NCBI GenBank assembly: GCA_958348245.1
Contig: CATVYJ010000002.1
Span: forward strand, 62,001-126,000
DNA length: 64,000 nt
Direction of reading: 5' to 3'
DNA from: an uncultured Veillonellaceae bacterium
GTDB taxonomy: Bacteria; Bacillota; Negativicutes; Veillonellales; Dialisteraceae
The position numbers and the translations under genes are program-made. Shown here one piece after another: positions 17,907 through 25,969 of this stretch. The notes beneath the pieces are model-generated. The model did not search any database. It saw only the letters and a list, made by a program, of their open reading frames with translations, and had not been told where the DNA came from. Numbering within the stretch: the first letter of the stretch is position 1; every line of letters starts with the position of its first letter.

Positions 17907-19571
17907 TCAGCGGTTTTCCGCCGCGTCTTTTACCATCTGATAGGCGTCGGCGAAGGGGATGCGCCCCGCTTCGGCGATGGCCTTGACGGATTCGTATTCG
18001 GGATAGTATTTGACGGCGCCGCCCACGGCGCAGCATTTCACCTGCGCTTCGCCGTAGGGGGTGGCCACGGTGATTTCTTCCCGGGGCAGGACGGCGCGCT
18101 CTACGGGGATTTCCCGGATGCCGATGGTGGTGGTTTCGCGGAAGATGATGTCTTCCAGCTTCGCCGCGTCGGCGCGTCCGCAGATGACGGCGAGTTCCCA
18201 GGCGGGGCGGTTTTTCTTCATGAATACGGGGGTGTAGTGCACGTCCCGCGCGCCTGCGTCCAGGAGGCGGCCCATGACGTAGCCGAGGGTCTCGCCGGTG
18301 CAGTCGTCGATGTCGCTCTCGAGGAGGAGCGCTTCGTCCCGGTCGCCGCTTTCTTCGGGGGTGATGAGCATGGCCCGGAGGAAGCCCGGACGGGCGGTGT
18401 AGACCCGCTTCCCCGCGCCGCAGCCGATTTTCTCGATATGGAAGCGCGCGGGGAGCGCGTCGGAGGTGCGCAGGGCCGCCGCGATGGCCGCGCCGGTGGG
18501 GGTGACGAATTCGCCCTGCACGTCCATGATGGAGAGGGTGAGGCCGTGCGCTTCGGCGATGTTCGCCACGGCGGGCACGGGCACGGGAAGGACGCCGTGC
18601 TGGCAGCGCACGGTACCCCGGCCTTCCGACAGGGCGGGCACGATCACGTCGGTGATGCCCAGGTTGTCGAAGCAGACCGCCGCGGCGATGATGTCCACGA
18701 TGGAGTCGAGCGCGCCCACTTCGTGGAAGTGGACTTCTTCGATGGGAAGGCGGTGGGCTTTCGCTTCCGCTTCGGCGACGATGCGGAAGATGCGCTTCGC
18801 GATGGCGCGGGCGCGGTCGGTCATGTCCGTGCCGTCGATGAGGGCTTCCACGTCGGCCAGATGGCGGTGCACATGGGCATGCGCGTGATGATGGTGATGG
18901 CCGCAGCAGCCCTCCTCCTCGCCGTGGTGATGGCCGCAGCATGCCCCGTCTTCATGGTGGTGATGGCCGCAGCAGCCCTCTTCCTCACCGTGGTGATGGC
19001 CGCAGCACGCGCCGTTTTCATGGTGATGGTGACCGCAGCAGCCCCCTTCTTCGCCGTGATGATGGCCGCAGCATGCCCCGTCTTCATGATGGTGGTGCCC
19101 GCAGCAGCCTCCTTCCTCGCCGTGGTGATGGCCGCAGCATGCCCCGTCTTCATGGCGGTGGTGGCCGCAGCAGCCCTCTTCATGGGTGTGGACGGCCATG
19201 TCGCCTTCGCTCCGGGTGAGGTCTTCCATTTCGCCGTGGCCGTGCGCGCCGTCTGCCGCGCCCTGTTCCTGCCAGGCGCAGACATCGCCCGCGGTGTGCG
19301 CCGCTTCGGCCGCCATGGCGGGCTCCGGCCCGTAGAGGTAGGCCATGTCGTGGTCGTGATTGTCCTCGTCCAGGATGACGTCGAAGTCCACGCAGTCGAT
19401 GCCGTTCTTTTTCACGCGGCCCACGTCCACGCCGAAGCCGTCCGCAGGAATGGAGTCAAAGACTTTCGCGAGCACGTCCAGGTCCGCGCCGAGGTCGATG
19501 AGCGCGCCCACGAACATGTCGCCGCTGATGCCCGACGTGCCTTCAATGTACAGTACTTTCTTTTCCGTCAT
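17907..19571 (-). CDS. larC: Nickel-pincer cofactor biosynthesis protein LarC (nickel insertase) with His/Cys-rich repeat
   Basis: 554 residues, about 130 longer than typical LarC. LarC uses CTP to insert nickel into P2TMN, making the nickel-pincer nucleotide of lactate racemase. The N-terminal motif YIEGTSGISGDMFVGALIDL and the later VHFHEVGALDSIVDIIAAAV and FVTPTGAAIAAAL blocks are diagnostic. The extra length is residues 131-230: about 4.5 copies of a 22-residue unit of the type EDGACCGHHHGEEGGCCGHH, plausibly a nickel store or capture arm. A single frame encodes the whole protein; no programmed frameshift is needed. Its ATG overlaps the larB stop (ATGA), so larE-larB-larC are coupled. Confidence 0.93.
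   Translation of the reverse strand: MTEKKVLYIEGTSGISGDMFVGALIDLGADLDVLAKVFDSIPADGFGVDVGRVKKNGIDCVDFDVILDEDNHDHDMAYLYGPEPAMAAEAAHTAGDVCAWQEQGAADGAHGHGEMEDLTRSEGDMAVHTHEEGCCGHHRHEDGACCGHHHGEEGGCCGHHHHEDGACCGHHHGEEGGCCGHHHHENGACCGHHHGEEEGCCGHHHHEDGACCGHHHGEEEGCCGHHHHHAHAHVHRHLADVEALIDGTDMTDRARAIAKRIFRIVAEAEAKAHRLPIEEVHFHEVGALDSIVDIIAAAVCFDNLGITDVIVPALSEGRGTVRCQHGVLPVPVPAVANIAEAHGLTLSIMDVQGEFVTPTGAAIAAALRTSDALPARFHIEKIGCGAGKRVYTARPGFLRAMLITPEESGDRDEALLLESDIDDCTGETLGYVMGRLLDAGARDVHYTPVFMKKNRPAWELAVICGRADAAKLEDIIFRETTTIGIREIPVERAVLPREEITVATPYGEAQVKCCAVGGAVKYYPEYESVKAIAEAGRIPFADAYQMVKDAAENR
18882..19181 (-). repeat. In-gene tandem repeat (66 bp unit) encoding His/Cys-rich segment of LarC
   Basis: About 4.5 copies of a 66-bp unit, itself two 33-bp halves, encoding alternating CCGHHH and CCGHHHH blocks. 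Copies differ at a few codons (D/N, G/E). Confidence 0.9.
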
Positions 19572-20335
19572 TCGATTTTTCCCCTTTCCGCGAGGCGGTT
19601 GATCTGTGTCGCCACGTACCCCGCGCCGAAACCATTGTCTATATTCACCACGGTGATGCCGTTCGCGCAGGAATTGAGCATGGTGAGGAGCGCGGACATG
19701 CCGTGGAAACTGGCGCCGTATCCCACCGAGGTGGGCACCGCCACCACGGGATTTTTCACGAGGCCGCCGATGACGCTTGCCAGGGCCCCTTCCATGCCGG
19801 CGACGGCGACGACGCAGTTCGCCGCGGCGATGATGTCTTCTTTCGCGAGGAGCCGGTGGATGCCGGACACGCCCACGTCGTAGATGCGCGTCACTTTCGT
19901 GCCGAAGTATTCCGCGGTCTGGGCCGCTTCCTCCGCCACGGGGATGTCCGAGGTGCCCGCCGTGCAGACCACCACGTCGCCGATGCGCGTTTTCCCGGGC
20001 TTTTCCTTTTTCAGGATGCGGGAAATGGGGTCGTAGGCGATATCCGGGATGACCTGACGCACCAGTTCGTATTGGCGCTCCGACGCGCGCGTGCCGAACA
20101 CTTCTCCATTCGCCTCGTAGAGCTTTTCATAGATCGCCGCGAGATAGGCGTCGGGCTTGCCCGCGCAGAAGATCACTTCCTCAAAGCCGGACCGGGCCTT
20201 GCGCCCCGTGTCGAGCTTCGCGTAGCCCAGCTCCTGATACATTTTTTCCTGCCGCTTTTCTTCGAAGCGCGCCGCGCCCTCCTCCACGGAGAGCGTGCCG
20301 TCCTTCACTTGCTGCAGCAATTCTCTGATATTCAT
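19568..20335 (-). CDS. larB: Nickel-pincer cofactor biosynthesis protein LarB (carboxylase/hydrolase)
   Basis: 255 residues. LarB carboxylates and hydrolyses nicotinic acid adenine dinucleotide to give P2CMN, the first step of the nickel-pincer cofactor pathway. The C-terminal half is PurE-like: VVVCTAGTSDIPVAEEAAQT, VAGMEGALASVIGGL, VAVPTSVGYGASFHG and the terminal IDNGFGAGYVA. Overlaps larE upstream and larC downstream by 4 bp each. Length is usual for the family. Confidence 0.95.
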   Translation of the reverse strand: MNIRELLQQVKDGTLSVEEGAARFEEKRQEKMYQELGYAKLDTGRKARSGFEEVIFCAGKPDAYLAAIYEKLYEANGEVFGTRASERQYELVRQVIPDIAYDPISRILKKEKPGKTRIGDVVVCTAGTSDIPVAEEAAQTAEYFGTKVTRIYDVGVSGIHRLLAKEDIIAAANCVVAVAGMEGALASVIGGLVKNPVVAVPTSVGYGASFHGMSALLTMLNSCANGITVVNIDNGFGAGYVATQINRLAERGKIE

Positions 20336-21147
20336 ACCGTCTCCTTATTGGCCTCGTCCATGCTGCCCATGCGGTAGCCCATGAGGTCCATCGTCACATA
20401 GAGAAATCCCAGCCCGCGGAGCGCCGCCGAGACGTCCCGGCGCAGCGCGAAGAGCCGCGGCAGGTCCGCCTCGGGCACTTCGATGCGCGCGAGATTGCCG
20501 TGCATGCGCACGCGGAACTGGGCGAAGCCGTGCCGGCAGAGGAAATCTTCCGCCCCTTCGGTCATACGGAGCTTTTCCTCCGTGATGCGCTCCCCGTAGG
20601 GAAAGCGCGTGGCCATGCACGCGAAGGCGGGCTTGCTCCACGTGGGAAGGCCCGCTTCTTTCGACAGGGCGCGGATATCCGCCTTGCGCAGCTCCGAAAG
20701 GCGCAGCGGGCTCAGGACGCCCAGCTCGGCGATGGCCCGCATGCCCGGCCGGTAGTGATCCGCGTCGTCCCGGTTCGTCCCGTCCAGCACGTGAGGAAAT
20801 CCTTCCCGCGCCGCATAGTCCCGGAGGCGGGCAAAGAGAGCCCGCTTGCACAGGTAGCACCGGTCGGGGGGATTGTCCGCAAAGCCCGGCACGGCGAACT
20901 GGTCGAGGGCGAGCACGGTCTGCCGCACCCCCGCCTCTTTGCAGTATGCCGCCGCGTCGTCGAGCTCCCGCGCGGGCACCGAGGCGAGCTGCATGGTCAC
21001 GGCGAGCACGTTCTCCCGGCCGAGGGCCTTCGCCGCCGCGTAGAGCAGGTACGTGGAGTCCACGCCCCCCGAAAAGGCCACCGCCGCTCTCCCGAGCGGA
21101 GCGAGCCGCGCCAGGAGCGCCGCTTCTTTCGTTTTTACATCATCCAT
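20332..21147 (-). CDS. larE: ATP-dependent sacrificial/Fe-S sulfur transferase LarE
   Basis: 271 residues from ATG 21147 (RBS GGAGGCG), not the longer frame that runs into the cupin gene. LarE adenylates the pyridinium carboxylates made by LarB and replaces oxygen by sulfur. The PP-loop SGGVDSTYLLY is at residues 26-36. Cysteines C97 and C100 (DRCYLCKRALF) and C177 (SKPAFACMATRFPYG) are present. L. plantarum LarE relies on one sacrificial Cys (C176), whereas other LarEs use three cysteines around a [4Fe-4S] cluster; this arrangement favours the cluster type (inference). First of the coupled larE-larB-larC set. Confidence 0.93.
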   Translation of the reverse strand: MDDVKTKEAALLARLAPLGRAAVAFSGGVDSTYLLYAAAKALGRENVLAVTMQLASVPARELDDAAAYCKEAGVRQTVLALDQFAVPGFADNPPDRCYLCKRALFARLRDYAAREGFPHVLDGTNRDDADHYRPGMRAIAELGVLSPLRLSELRKADIRALSKEAGLPTWSKPAFACMATRFPYGERITEEKLRMTEGAEDFLCRHGFAQFRVRMHGNLARIEVPEADLPRLFALRRDVSAALRGLGFLYVTMDLMGYRMGSMDEANKETV

Positions 21148-21194
21148 ACCGCGCCTCCTTTCCGTGCATTGTATCCCATCAAGTGCGCTTGAAG

Positions 21195-21638
21195 TCAATC
21201 GCCGTCGAGAAAAGCCGCGGCGGCGGGGTCTTTCCGGAGCTCCGCCAGATCCGCTTCCGACGGGTAGGACGGCGCGTCCCGGTCGGCGTTCACGAGGCAG
21301 AAGAAGCCCAGCGGCACGCCCGCGTCCGCGCGGAACTGGTGCCACGCCCAGGGCTCGATGGTGATGAGGTCGCCTTCCTCCACGGCGCGCACCTCCCGCC
21401 CGACGAGCGCGTGGCCCCGCCCGCGGAAAATCACCACCATGTGCATATGCTCATGGCGCTCGAAAGAGGACCATCCCCCAGGCTCCACCTGGAAATAACG
21501 GAATTGCACGGGCAGGTCTCCCTCCCGTTCGAAGAGCACCTGCTTCGTCACATTGCGGAAAACGGACGTGTCGTCCTTGTATACGCGGGGCGCGACGCCC
21601 TCCCAGCGGCAGCGCGCGCTGTCAAATTTTCTGAACAT
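21195..21638 (-). CDS. Cupin-domain protein
   Basis: 147 residues. A single cupin barrel with motif 1 SSFERHEHMHMVVIFRGRGH and motif 2 EGDLITIEPWAWHQF, giving the His/Glu metal-ligand set. It lies 47 bp upstream of larE on the same strand with RBS GGGAGG and a -10 TATAAT (21681-21676), so it probably heads the lar transcript. Cupins of this type bind small ligands or metals; a role in sensing or handling lactate or nickel is only suggested by position. Confidence 0.8.
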   Translation of the reverse strand: MFRKFDSARCRWEGVAPRVYKDDTSVFRNVTKQVLFEREGDLPVQFRYFQVEPGGWSSFERHEHMHMVVIFRGRGHALVGREVRAVEEGDLITIEPWAWHQFRADAGVPLGFFCLVNADRDAPSYPSEADLAELRKDPAAAAFLDGD

Positions 21639-22035
21639 ATTTACCTCCCTGCGGCCGGAGCCGCATTACCTTCCTATTATACCCGCTTCCCCGCGCCGTG
21701 ACGAATCGGGGAGTTCCGGGCGCGCCGCAGAGAAAACGCCGCCCGCCGCCGGAAAAAATTTCACGCGCCCGTCCCGCATCCAACCCAAAAAGGTTCCGCC
21801 TGCGCACTGCGCGCCCGCGAAAAACGCCGCGCGTCTCACCGCTTCCGTCCGCGCCGCCGTGCATAGCCCCAATTTTTCCTGCCCCGCAAATGCCGCGGCA
21901 AAAATTTCACCTCGCTCTATTGGGCATACCCGCCCTGCAAAACAACGCGCGCCTTTTTTCCGGGCAGCAAAAAAGCACCGCCTGCGCGATGCCTGTGCTC
22001 CCTGCCTGTTCTGTTATCTGTGAAAAACACGCGCC
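21639..22035. other. Intergenic stretch: cupin promoter, repeat copy 1, toxin-antitoxin terminator
   Basis: No credible gene. Contents: a TATAAT box for the cupin/lar transcript (21676-21681), GC-rich DNA with AAAAATTTCAC runs, the first 35-nt direct repeat (21941-21975), and a hairpin AGCAC/GTGCT (about 21974-21999) whose minus-strand T run ends the toxin-antitoxin transcript. Confidence 0.5.
21941..21975. repeat. 35-nt direct repeat, copy 1
   Basis: Matches 22781-22815 at 32 of 35 positions and lies exactly 840 bp from it, so the pair brackets the DinJ/YafQ module. Confidence 0.8.
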
Positions 22036-22326
22036 TCATCTGCCGAAAATATCGCTGTGGGTCCCCGTGCGGGTGAGCGTCAGCACCAGCACGTCGTCTT
22101 CGATGCAGTACACGAGCAGCCAGTCCGGCTGCACATGGCACTCCCTGTACCCCGCCCACTCGCCGGTCAGCGCGTGATCTTTATTTTTCGCGGGCAGAGG
22201 TCTTCCATTCGCGAGCTCCCCCACGACATGCTCCAGCAGCGTCACGTTCAGGCCGCGCTTCATGGCCCGCTTGTAGTCTTTCCGAAACAGACTGGTGACC
22301 TTGACGATATACCTGCTGGCGGTCAT
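22036..22326 (-). CDS. yafQ: YafQ-family mRNA interferase toxin (type II toxin-antitoxin)
   Basis: 96 residues, RelE-superfamily ribosome-dependent RNase. The catalytic residues known for E. coli YafQ are all matched: H51 (KNKDHAL), H64 and D68 (CHVQPDW) and H90 (RTGTHSDIF). Length is normal. The ATG overlaps the antitoxin stop by 4 bp (ATGA), the usual coupling of antitoxin and toxin. Intact catalytic residues suggest an active toxin held by the DinJ-like antitoxin upstream. Confidence 0.9.
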   Translation of the reverse strand: MTASRYIVKVTSLFRKDYKRAMKRGLNVTLLEHVVGELANGRPLPAKNKDHALTGEWAGYRECHVQPDWLLVYCIEDDVLVLTLTRTGTHSDIFGR

Positions 22327-22601
22327 TTTTTCAGATCCTCGAAGAGTTCGTCCAGATCCGTATAGCCCTTCACGTTCGGGTCGCGGGCAATGCGTCTGGC
22401 CTCCAGCATGGCGGCGATGGTTTCCTTATTGGGCCGCTCCGTTCTAACCTGAAACGGCAGGCCCCCTTCCCGCAGGGACTGCCGGACGAAAATATGGACC
22501 GCCGTGGAGAGCGACATGCCGAGCTCCGCAAAAAGCGCCTCCGCCTGCGCTTTCAATTCGGAATCCATGCGGATGCTCACGTTTGTTGTGTTTCCAGCCA
22601 T
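22323..22601 (-). CDS. dinJ: RelB/DinJ-family antitoxin
   Basis: 92 residues from ATG 22601 with GGAAAGGAGACAG upstream. The N-terminus MAGNTTNVSIRMDSELKAQA followed by AEALFAELGMSLSTAVHIFV is the ribbon-helix-helix DNA-binding domain of DinJ/RelB; the C-terminal part (GYTDLDELFEDLKK) is the toxin-wrapping tail. The promoter carries an inverted repeat suitable for autoregulation by the antitoxin or the complex. Confidence 0.9.
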   Translation of the reverse strand: MAGNTTNVSIRMDSELKAQAEALFAELGMSLSTAVHIFVRQSLREGGLPFQVRTERPNKETIAAMLEARRIARDPNVKGYTDLDELFEDLKK

Positions 22602-22638
22602 GATGCTGTCTCCTTTCCTTTCTCCTTGTTCTATTTTC

Positions 22639-22667
22639 ATTCTATGCAATTTGTATGGGCATTGCAA
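22639..22667 (-). promoter_or_regulatory. Toxin-antitoxin promoter with overlapping inverted repeat
   Basis: TTGCAA (22667-22662), 17-bp spacer, TAGAAT (22644-22639). ATGCAAT (22644-22650) and ATTGCAA (22661-22667) form an inverted repeat spanning the spacer, the likely RHH operator. Confidence 0.65.
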
Positions 22668-22780
22668 TATATTATACGGCCATTTCTCTCATAATGACAG
22701 CAAAATTCATATGATAAAATGGCCTCGCCTCTTTACGCCTGCCGAGGCCCTGCGCCCTATTTTGCATCCCTGCCATGAGA

Positions 22781-22815
22781 AACGACGCGCGCCTTTTTTC
22801 CGGACAGCAGAAAAG
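22781..22815. repeat. 35-nt direct repeat, copy 2
   Basis: Second copy of the repeat at 21941-21975; its end merges with the speE terminator stem. Confidence 0.8.
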
Positions 22816-22840
22816 ACAGGGCGCGGGGCTCTGTCTTTCG
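22812..22840 (-). terminator. Probable terminator of the division/speE operon
   Basis: AAAGACAG/CTGTCTTT stem followed by TTTTC on the minus strand, 5 bp after the speE stop. Confidence 0.65.
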
Positions 22841-22844
22841 CATG

Positions 22845-23705
22845 TCAGAAGCTGATTTTTCCTTCGAAGAGGCATTCCTTGTAGAAGTTCGGCAGGACGA
22901 AGCAGCTCTTCTGAATTTTCTCATTGTAGTAGCGCATGGGCGACGGCGCTTTCCGGGTGATCTCCGCCGTGAGCGGGTCGTACACTTTCGACGCGAGCAT
23001 GAAGCTGTGCATGCACGCCGGATAGATCGGCACGTGGGAGTAGTAGGACCGCACGATGGGGAAAACGTCTTTCATGGCGCAGTAGATGTCGTGCACGAGG
23101 TGTTCCTGCACGATGGGGGATTCGCTCTGCTGGACGATGAGGCCGTCCGGACGGAGCGCGCGGAACGCGTCGCGGTAGAAATCGCGCGTGAAGAGGCCTT
23201 CGCCGGGGCCCACGGGGTCGGAGCAGTCGATGATGATGACGTCGTAGAAATTTTCCACGCTCTTCGCGAAGGCCAGGCCGTCGCCCACATGGACGTGGAG
23301 TTTCTCCGGCGGGTCGAGGAGCGCCGCGGCGATCGCCGGGAAGTATTCTTTGGACAGCTCGATCACGCGGCCGTCGATGTCGCACAGGTCCACCTGTGTC
23401 ACGCAGTCGTGGCGGCACACTTCGCGGGCCACACCGCCGTCGCCGCCGCCGATGATGAGCACGCGCTCCGGATGGGGATGGACCATGAGCGGCACGTGGC
23501 TGATCATTTCATGGTAGGTCCATTCGTCTTTTTCCGAGGTCTGGAAGACGCCGTCGAGGATGAGCATTTTCCCGTACTGGAGGCTGTCCACGATCTGGAT
23601 GTGCTGGTACGGGCTCTGTTCTTCGTGGAGGACGGCGGTGATTTTCACGGTCTGACCGAGATTGGGGGTGCCCCACTCAGTGACGGTCTGCATCCCGTCC
23701 TTCAT
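22845..23705 (-). CDS. speE: Polyamine aminopropyltransferase (spermidine synthase)
   Basis: 286 residues. Transfers an aminopropyl group from decarboxylated S-adenosylmethionine to putrescine. The nucleotide-binding loop VLIIGGGDGGVAREV, the conserved QTSEKDEWTYHEMISHVPL and the catalytic IIIDCSDPVGPGEGLF are all present. Its ATG overlaps the divIVA stop (ATGA), so it is the last gene of the yggS-sepF-proC-ylmH-divIVA operon, an unusual addition to this conserved division cluster. No speD is seen nearby. Confidence 0.95.
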   Translation of the reverse strand: MKDGMQTVTEWGTPNLGQTVKITAVLHEEQSPYQHIQIVDSLQYGKMLILDGVFQTSEKDEWTYHEMISHVPLMVHPHPERVLIIGGGDGGVAREVCRHDCVTQVDLCDIDGRVIELSKEYFPAIAAALLDPPEKLHVHVGDGLAFAKSVENFYDVIIIDCSDPVGPGEGLFTRDFYRDAFRALRPDGLIVQQSESPIVQEHLVHDIYCAMKDVFPIVRSYYSHVPIYPACMHSFMLASKVYDPLTAEITRKAPSPMRYYNEKIQKSCFVLPNFYKECLFEGKISF

Positions 23706-24304
23706 TTCGTTTCCTCTTCCGCTGCGGGAGCCGTCTCTTCCGGAGTTTCTTCTGCGGGCGCTTCCGCTTCTTCCGCCGCTGCGGGCATCTCTTCCGCCGG
23801 CGCTTCTTCCGCCGCCGGGGCGGGTTCTTCCTTCGGCAGGACTTCCACTTTCGGGGCCTGCTGGGCTTTCACCGCTTCGATCATGGTCATGGCGGAGGTG
23901 AGGTTCGTGAGGATCTTCTCCACGTAGAGCTTCATGTCGCTCTCCGTGCGCATCACCGCTTCGTTCGTGGTGCGGCGGCGCGCATCCGCGTCGGATACAA
24001 TCTGCGCGGCCTGCGCCTTCGCTTCGCGGATGATGAGGTCCGCTTCCTTCTGGGCGTTCTGCTTCACATTTTCCGCCGTTTCCTGGGCCATGACGAGCGT
24101 GGCGGACATGGTGGCTTCCATCTTTTCATAGTTCGCCAGCTTCGTCTTCAGCGTGTCCATCTGCTCTTCCATTTCCCGGTGTTCCCGGTAGATGCGTTCG
24201 TAGTCGCTCACCACTTCTTCGAGGAAGCTGTTCACTTCGTCTTCGGCATAGCCGCGGAGCTTCCGGGAAAAGGTTTTATTGTGGATGTCCATCGGTGTAA
24301 TCAT
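23702..24304 (-). CDS. divIVA: DivIVA-family cell-division/polarity protein
   Basis: 200 residues. The N-terminal lipid-binding signature MITPMDIHNKTFSRKLRGYA then DEVNSFLEEVVSDYERIY is canonical. A long coiled coil (about residues 30-145) follows, and the C-terminal about 45 residues are Pro/Ala/Glu-rich and disordered. DivIVA marks curved membrane at septa and poles. It sits in its classic place downstream of ylmH, 21 bp away. Confidence 0.95.
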   Translation of the reverse strand: MITPMDIHNKTFSRKLRGYAEDEVNSFLEEVVSDYERIYREHREMEEQMDTLKTKLANYEKMEATMSATLVMAQETAENVKQNAQKEADLIIREAKAQAAQIVSDADARRRTTNEAVMRTESDMKLYVEKILTNLTSAMTMIEAVKAQQAPKVEVLPKEEPAPAAEEAPAEEMPAAAEEAEAPAEETPEETAPAAEEETK

Positions 24305-24325
24305 TGTGCAATCCTCTCCTTGCTT

Positions 24326-25117
24326 TTATTTATATCTTTCTATGAGGACACCGATCCGGCCTTTGCGGCTGGTCCCGGTGAGTTCCCTGATTTCGAGCCG
24401 GCCCCGCCCGCGGAAGCTGATCACATCCCCGGGCTTCACTGCCTGCGAGGCGCCTTTCGCGGTCTGCCAGTTCACCTGCACGCGCTCTGCATCGATGGCG
24501 GCGGTCATCTTGGAGCGGGAAATGCCGAAGCCCGCCGCGCCCACCGCGTCGAGCCGGAGGGACGCCACGGTGGCGCGCACCTCTTTCGCTTCCTGCTTCG
24601 GCGGGACGATGTCGTCCGTGGAAATGAGGACCGACTGCGCGGGCACCATGGCGATTTTATGGAAATTGTCGATGATCCAGGAGGCCATCTTCGCGTCGCA
24701 CACGACCTGCGCGCCCGGCCCCTGCATGATGATGTCCCCCAGGACGTCCCGTTCGATGCCCAGCCCCAGGAGCGAGCCCAGCACGTCCCGGTGGCCGATG
24801 AGGCGGTACCGCGCGTCCCACATGACGGAGAGCGCCGCCACGGCGAAGTCCACCGGGCCCTCGTAGTCCGACCGGCGGAAGGCGATGCGCACGCGCTCCG
24901 CCTCGTGGTAGCCGCCCCAGGTTTCGCATTCGATGGTCTTCATGTGCGCCGCGATGGTCATGCCGATCTGCACGGCAAAGGGCGACATGAAGGGCCCCAC
25001 CGCGTAGGGCCGCCCTTTTTCGACGCTGTCCGCCATGTCGAGGAGGCGCATGGCCATCCGGCCCGCCTCTTCGCTGGCCGCGGCGAAGTAGTTCAGGATT
25101 TTTTCTCTGTCTTTCAT
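24326..25117 (-). CDS. ylmH: YlmH-family S4-domain RNA-binding protein
   Basis: 263 residues. The N-terminal two thirds match the YlmH/ribosome-associated fold (REKILNYFAAASEEAGRMAM start), and a C-terminal S4 domain is visible at LRLDAVGAAGFGISRSKMTA through KPGDVISFRGRGRLEI. YlmH-type proteins act on stalled large ribosomal subunits in Firmicutes and are encoded in the division cluster, as here between proC and divIVA. Confidence 0.92.
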   Translation of the reverse strand: MKDREKILNYFAAASEEAGRMAMRLLDMADSVEKGRPYAVGPFMSPFAVQIGMTIAAHMKTIECETWGGYHEAERVRIAFRRSDYEGPVDFAVAALSVMWDARYRLIGHRDVLGSLLGLGIERDVLGDIIMQGPGAQVVCDAKMASWIIDNFHKIAMVPAQSVLISTDDIVPPKQEAKEVRATVASLRLDAVGAAGFGISRSKMTAAIDAERVQVNWQTAKGASQAVKPGDVISFRGRGRLEIRELTGTSRKGRIGVLIERYK

Positions 25118-25168
25118 AGACCTCTCTGAGGATAAGGGAAAAGGAGGAAACCGCCGTTTCTTCCGGAG

Positions 25169-25969
25169 TTACTGTTTCGCCATGGCGTCGGATTTCGCCA
25201 GGCACGCTTCCACGCCGTCGATGAGGGCGGACCGGAGGCCCCGGCGCTCCATCATCTGGATGCCCGCGATGGTGGTGCCGCCCGGGCTGGTCACCTGGTC
25301 GCGGAGCGCCGCCGGATGCATCCCCGTCTCCAGCGCCATTTTCGCCGCGCCGCAGAGGGTCTGCGCCGCCGCTTCGATGGCCACCTGCCGGGGAAGGCCG
25401 ATATTGACGCCCGCGTCGGCGAGCGCGTCGATGATGACAAAGGCGTAGCCCGGCCCCGCGCCGGAGAGCGCCCCCAGCGCGTCGAGCTGCCGCTCGGAGA
25501 CGACCGCGGTCCTGCCGATGGCGGAGAAGACGGCCTCCGCTTTCCGGATGTCTTCCTCTCCCGCCGCGGAGCCCCCCGCGATGGCCGTGTAGCCTTCGCC
25601 CACGGCGACGGGCGTGTTGGGCATGACGCGCACGATGCGCGTGCCCGCCGGGAAATACGATTCGAGCGCTTCGAGCGTCACCGCCGCCGCGATGGAGATG
25701 ACCGTGCCTTTCGGGGCGTATTGCGCGAGCGCCCGCGCCGCGCCGGGAAGGACGTTCGGCTTCACCGCGAGGAGCACCGTGTCCGCCTCCGCCGCTTCCG
25801 CGCCGTCTTTCGACCAGCGCACGCCGTACCGGGCGGCTTTCTCCGCACCCGCGGCGTCATTGTGCTCTTTCAGGAGCACCTGCTCTTTCTGCCAGACGCC
25901 GCGCGCGAGGCATCCCGACAGGATGGCCCCGCCCATGGCGCCGCAGCCGACGATAAGGATGTCTTTCAT
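25169..25969 (-). CDS. proC: Pyrroline-5-carboxylate reductase
   Basis: 266 residues. Final step of proline synthesis, NAD(P)H reduction of P5C. Rossmann start MKDILIVGCGAMGGAILSGC, the MPNTPVAVGEGYTAIAGG block and the C-terminal GAGPGYAFVIIDALADAGV and DQVTSPGGTTIAGI motifs are all intact. Overlaps the second sepF by 4 bp, which places this amino-acid gene inside the division operon, a common Firmicute arrangement. Confidence 0.96.
   Translation of the reverse strand: MKDILIVGCGAMGGAILSGCLARGVWQKEQVLLKEHNDAAGAEKAARYGVRWSKDGAEAAEADTVLLAVKPNVLPGAARALAQYAPKGTVISIAAAVTLEALESYFPAGTRIVRVMPNTPVAVGEGYTAIAGGSAAGEEDIRKAEAVFSAIGRTAVVSERQLDALGALSGAGPGYAFVIIDALADAGVNIGLPRQVAIEAAAQTLCGAAKMALETGMHPAALRDQVTSPGGTTIAGIQMMERRGLRSALIDGVEACLAKSDAMAKQ

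Noticed and set aside
17907..19571. Programmed ribosomal frameshift in larC as in Lactiplantibacillus
   Set aside because: A single uninterrupted frame spans both larC1- and larC2-type regions.
17721..19883. Long plus-strand ORF over larC with hydrophobic Met/Ala/Val repeats
   Set aside because: It is the antisense of the His/Cys repeat of larC; the apparent membrane repeats come from the 66-bp unit read backwards.
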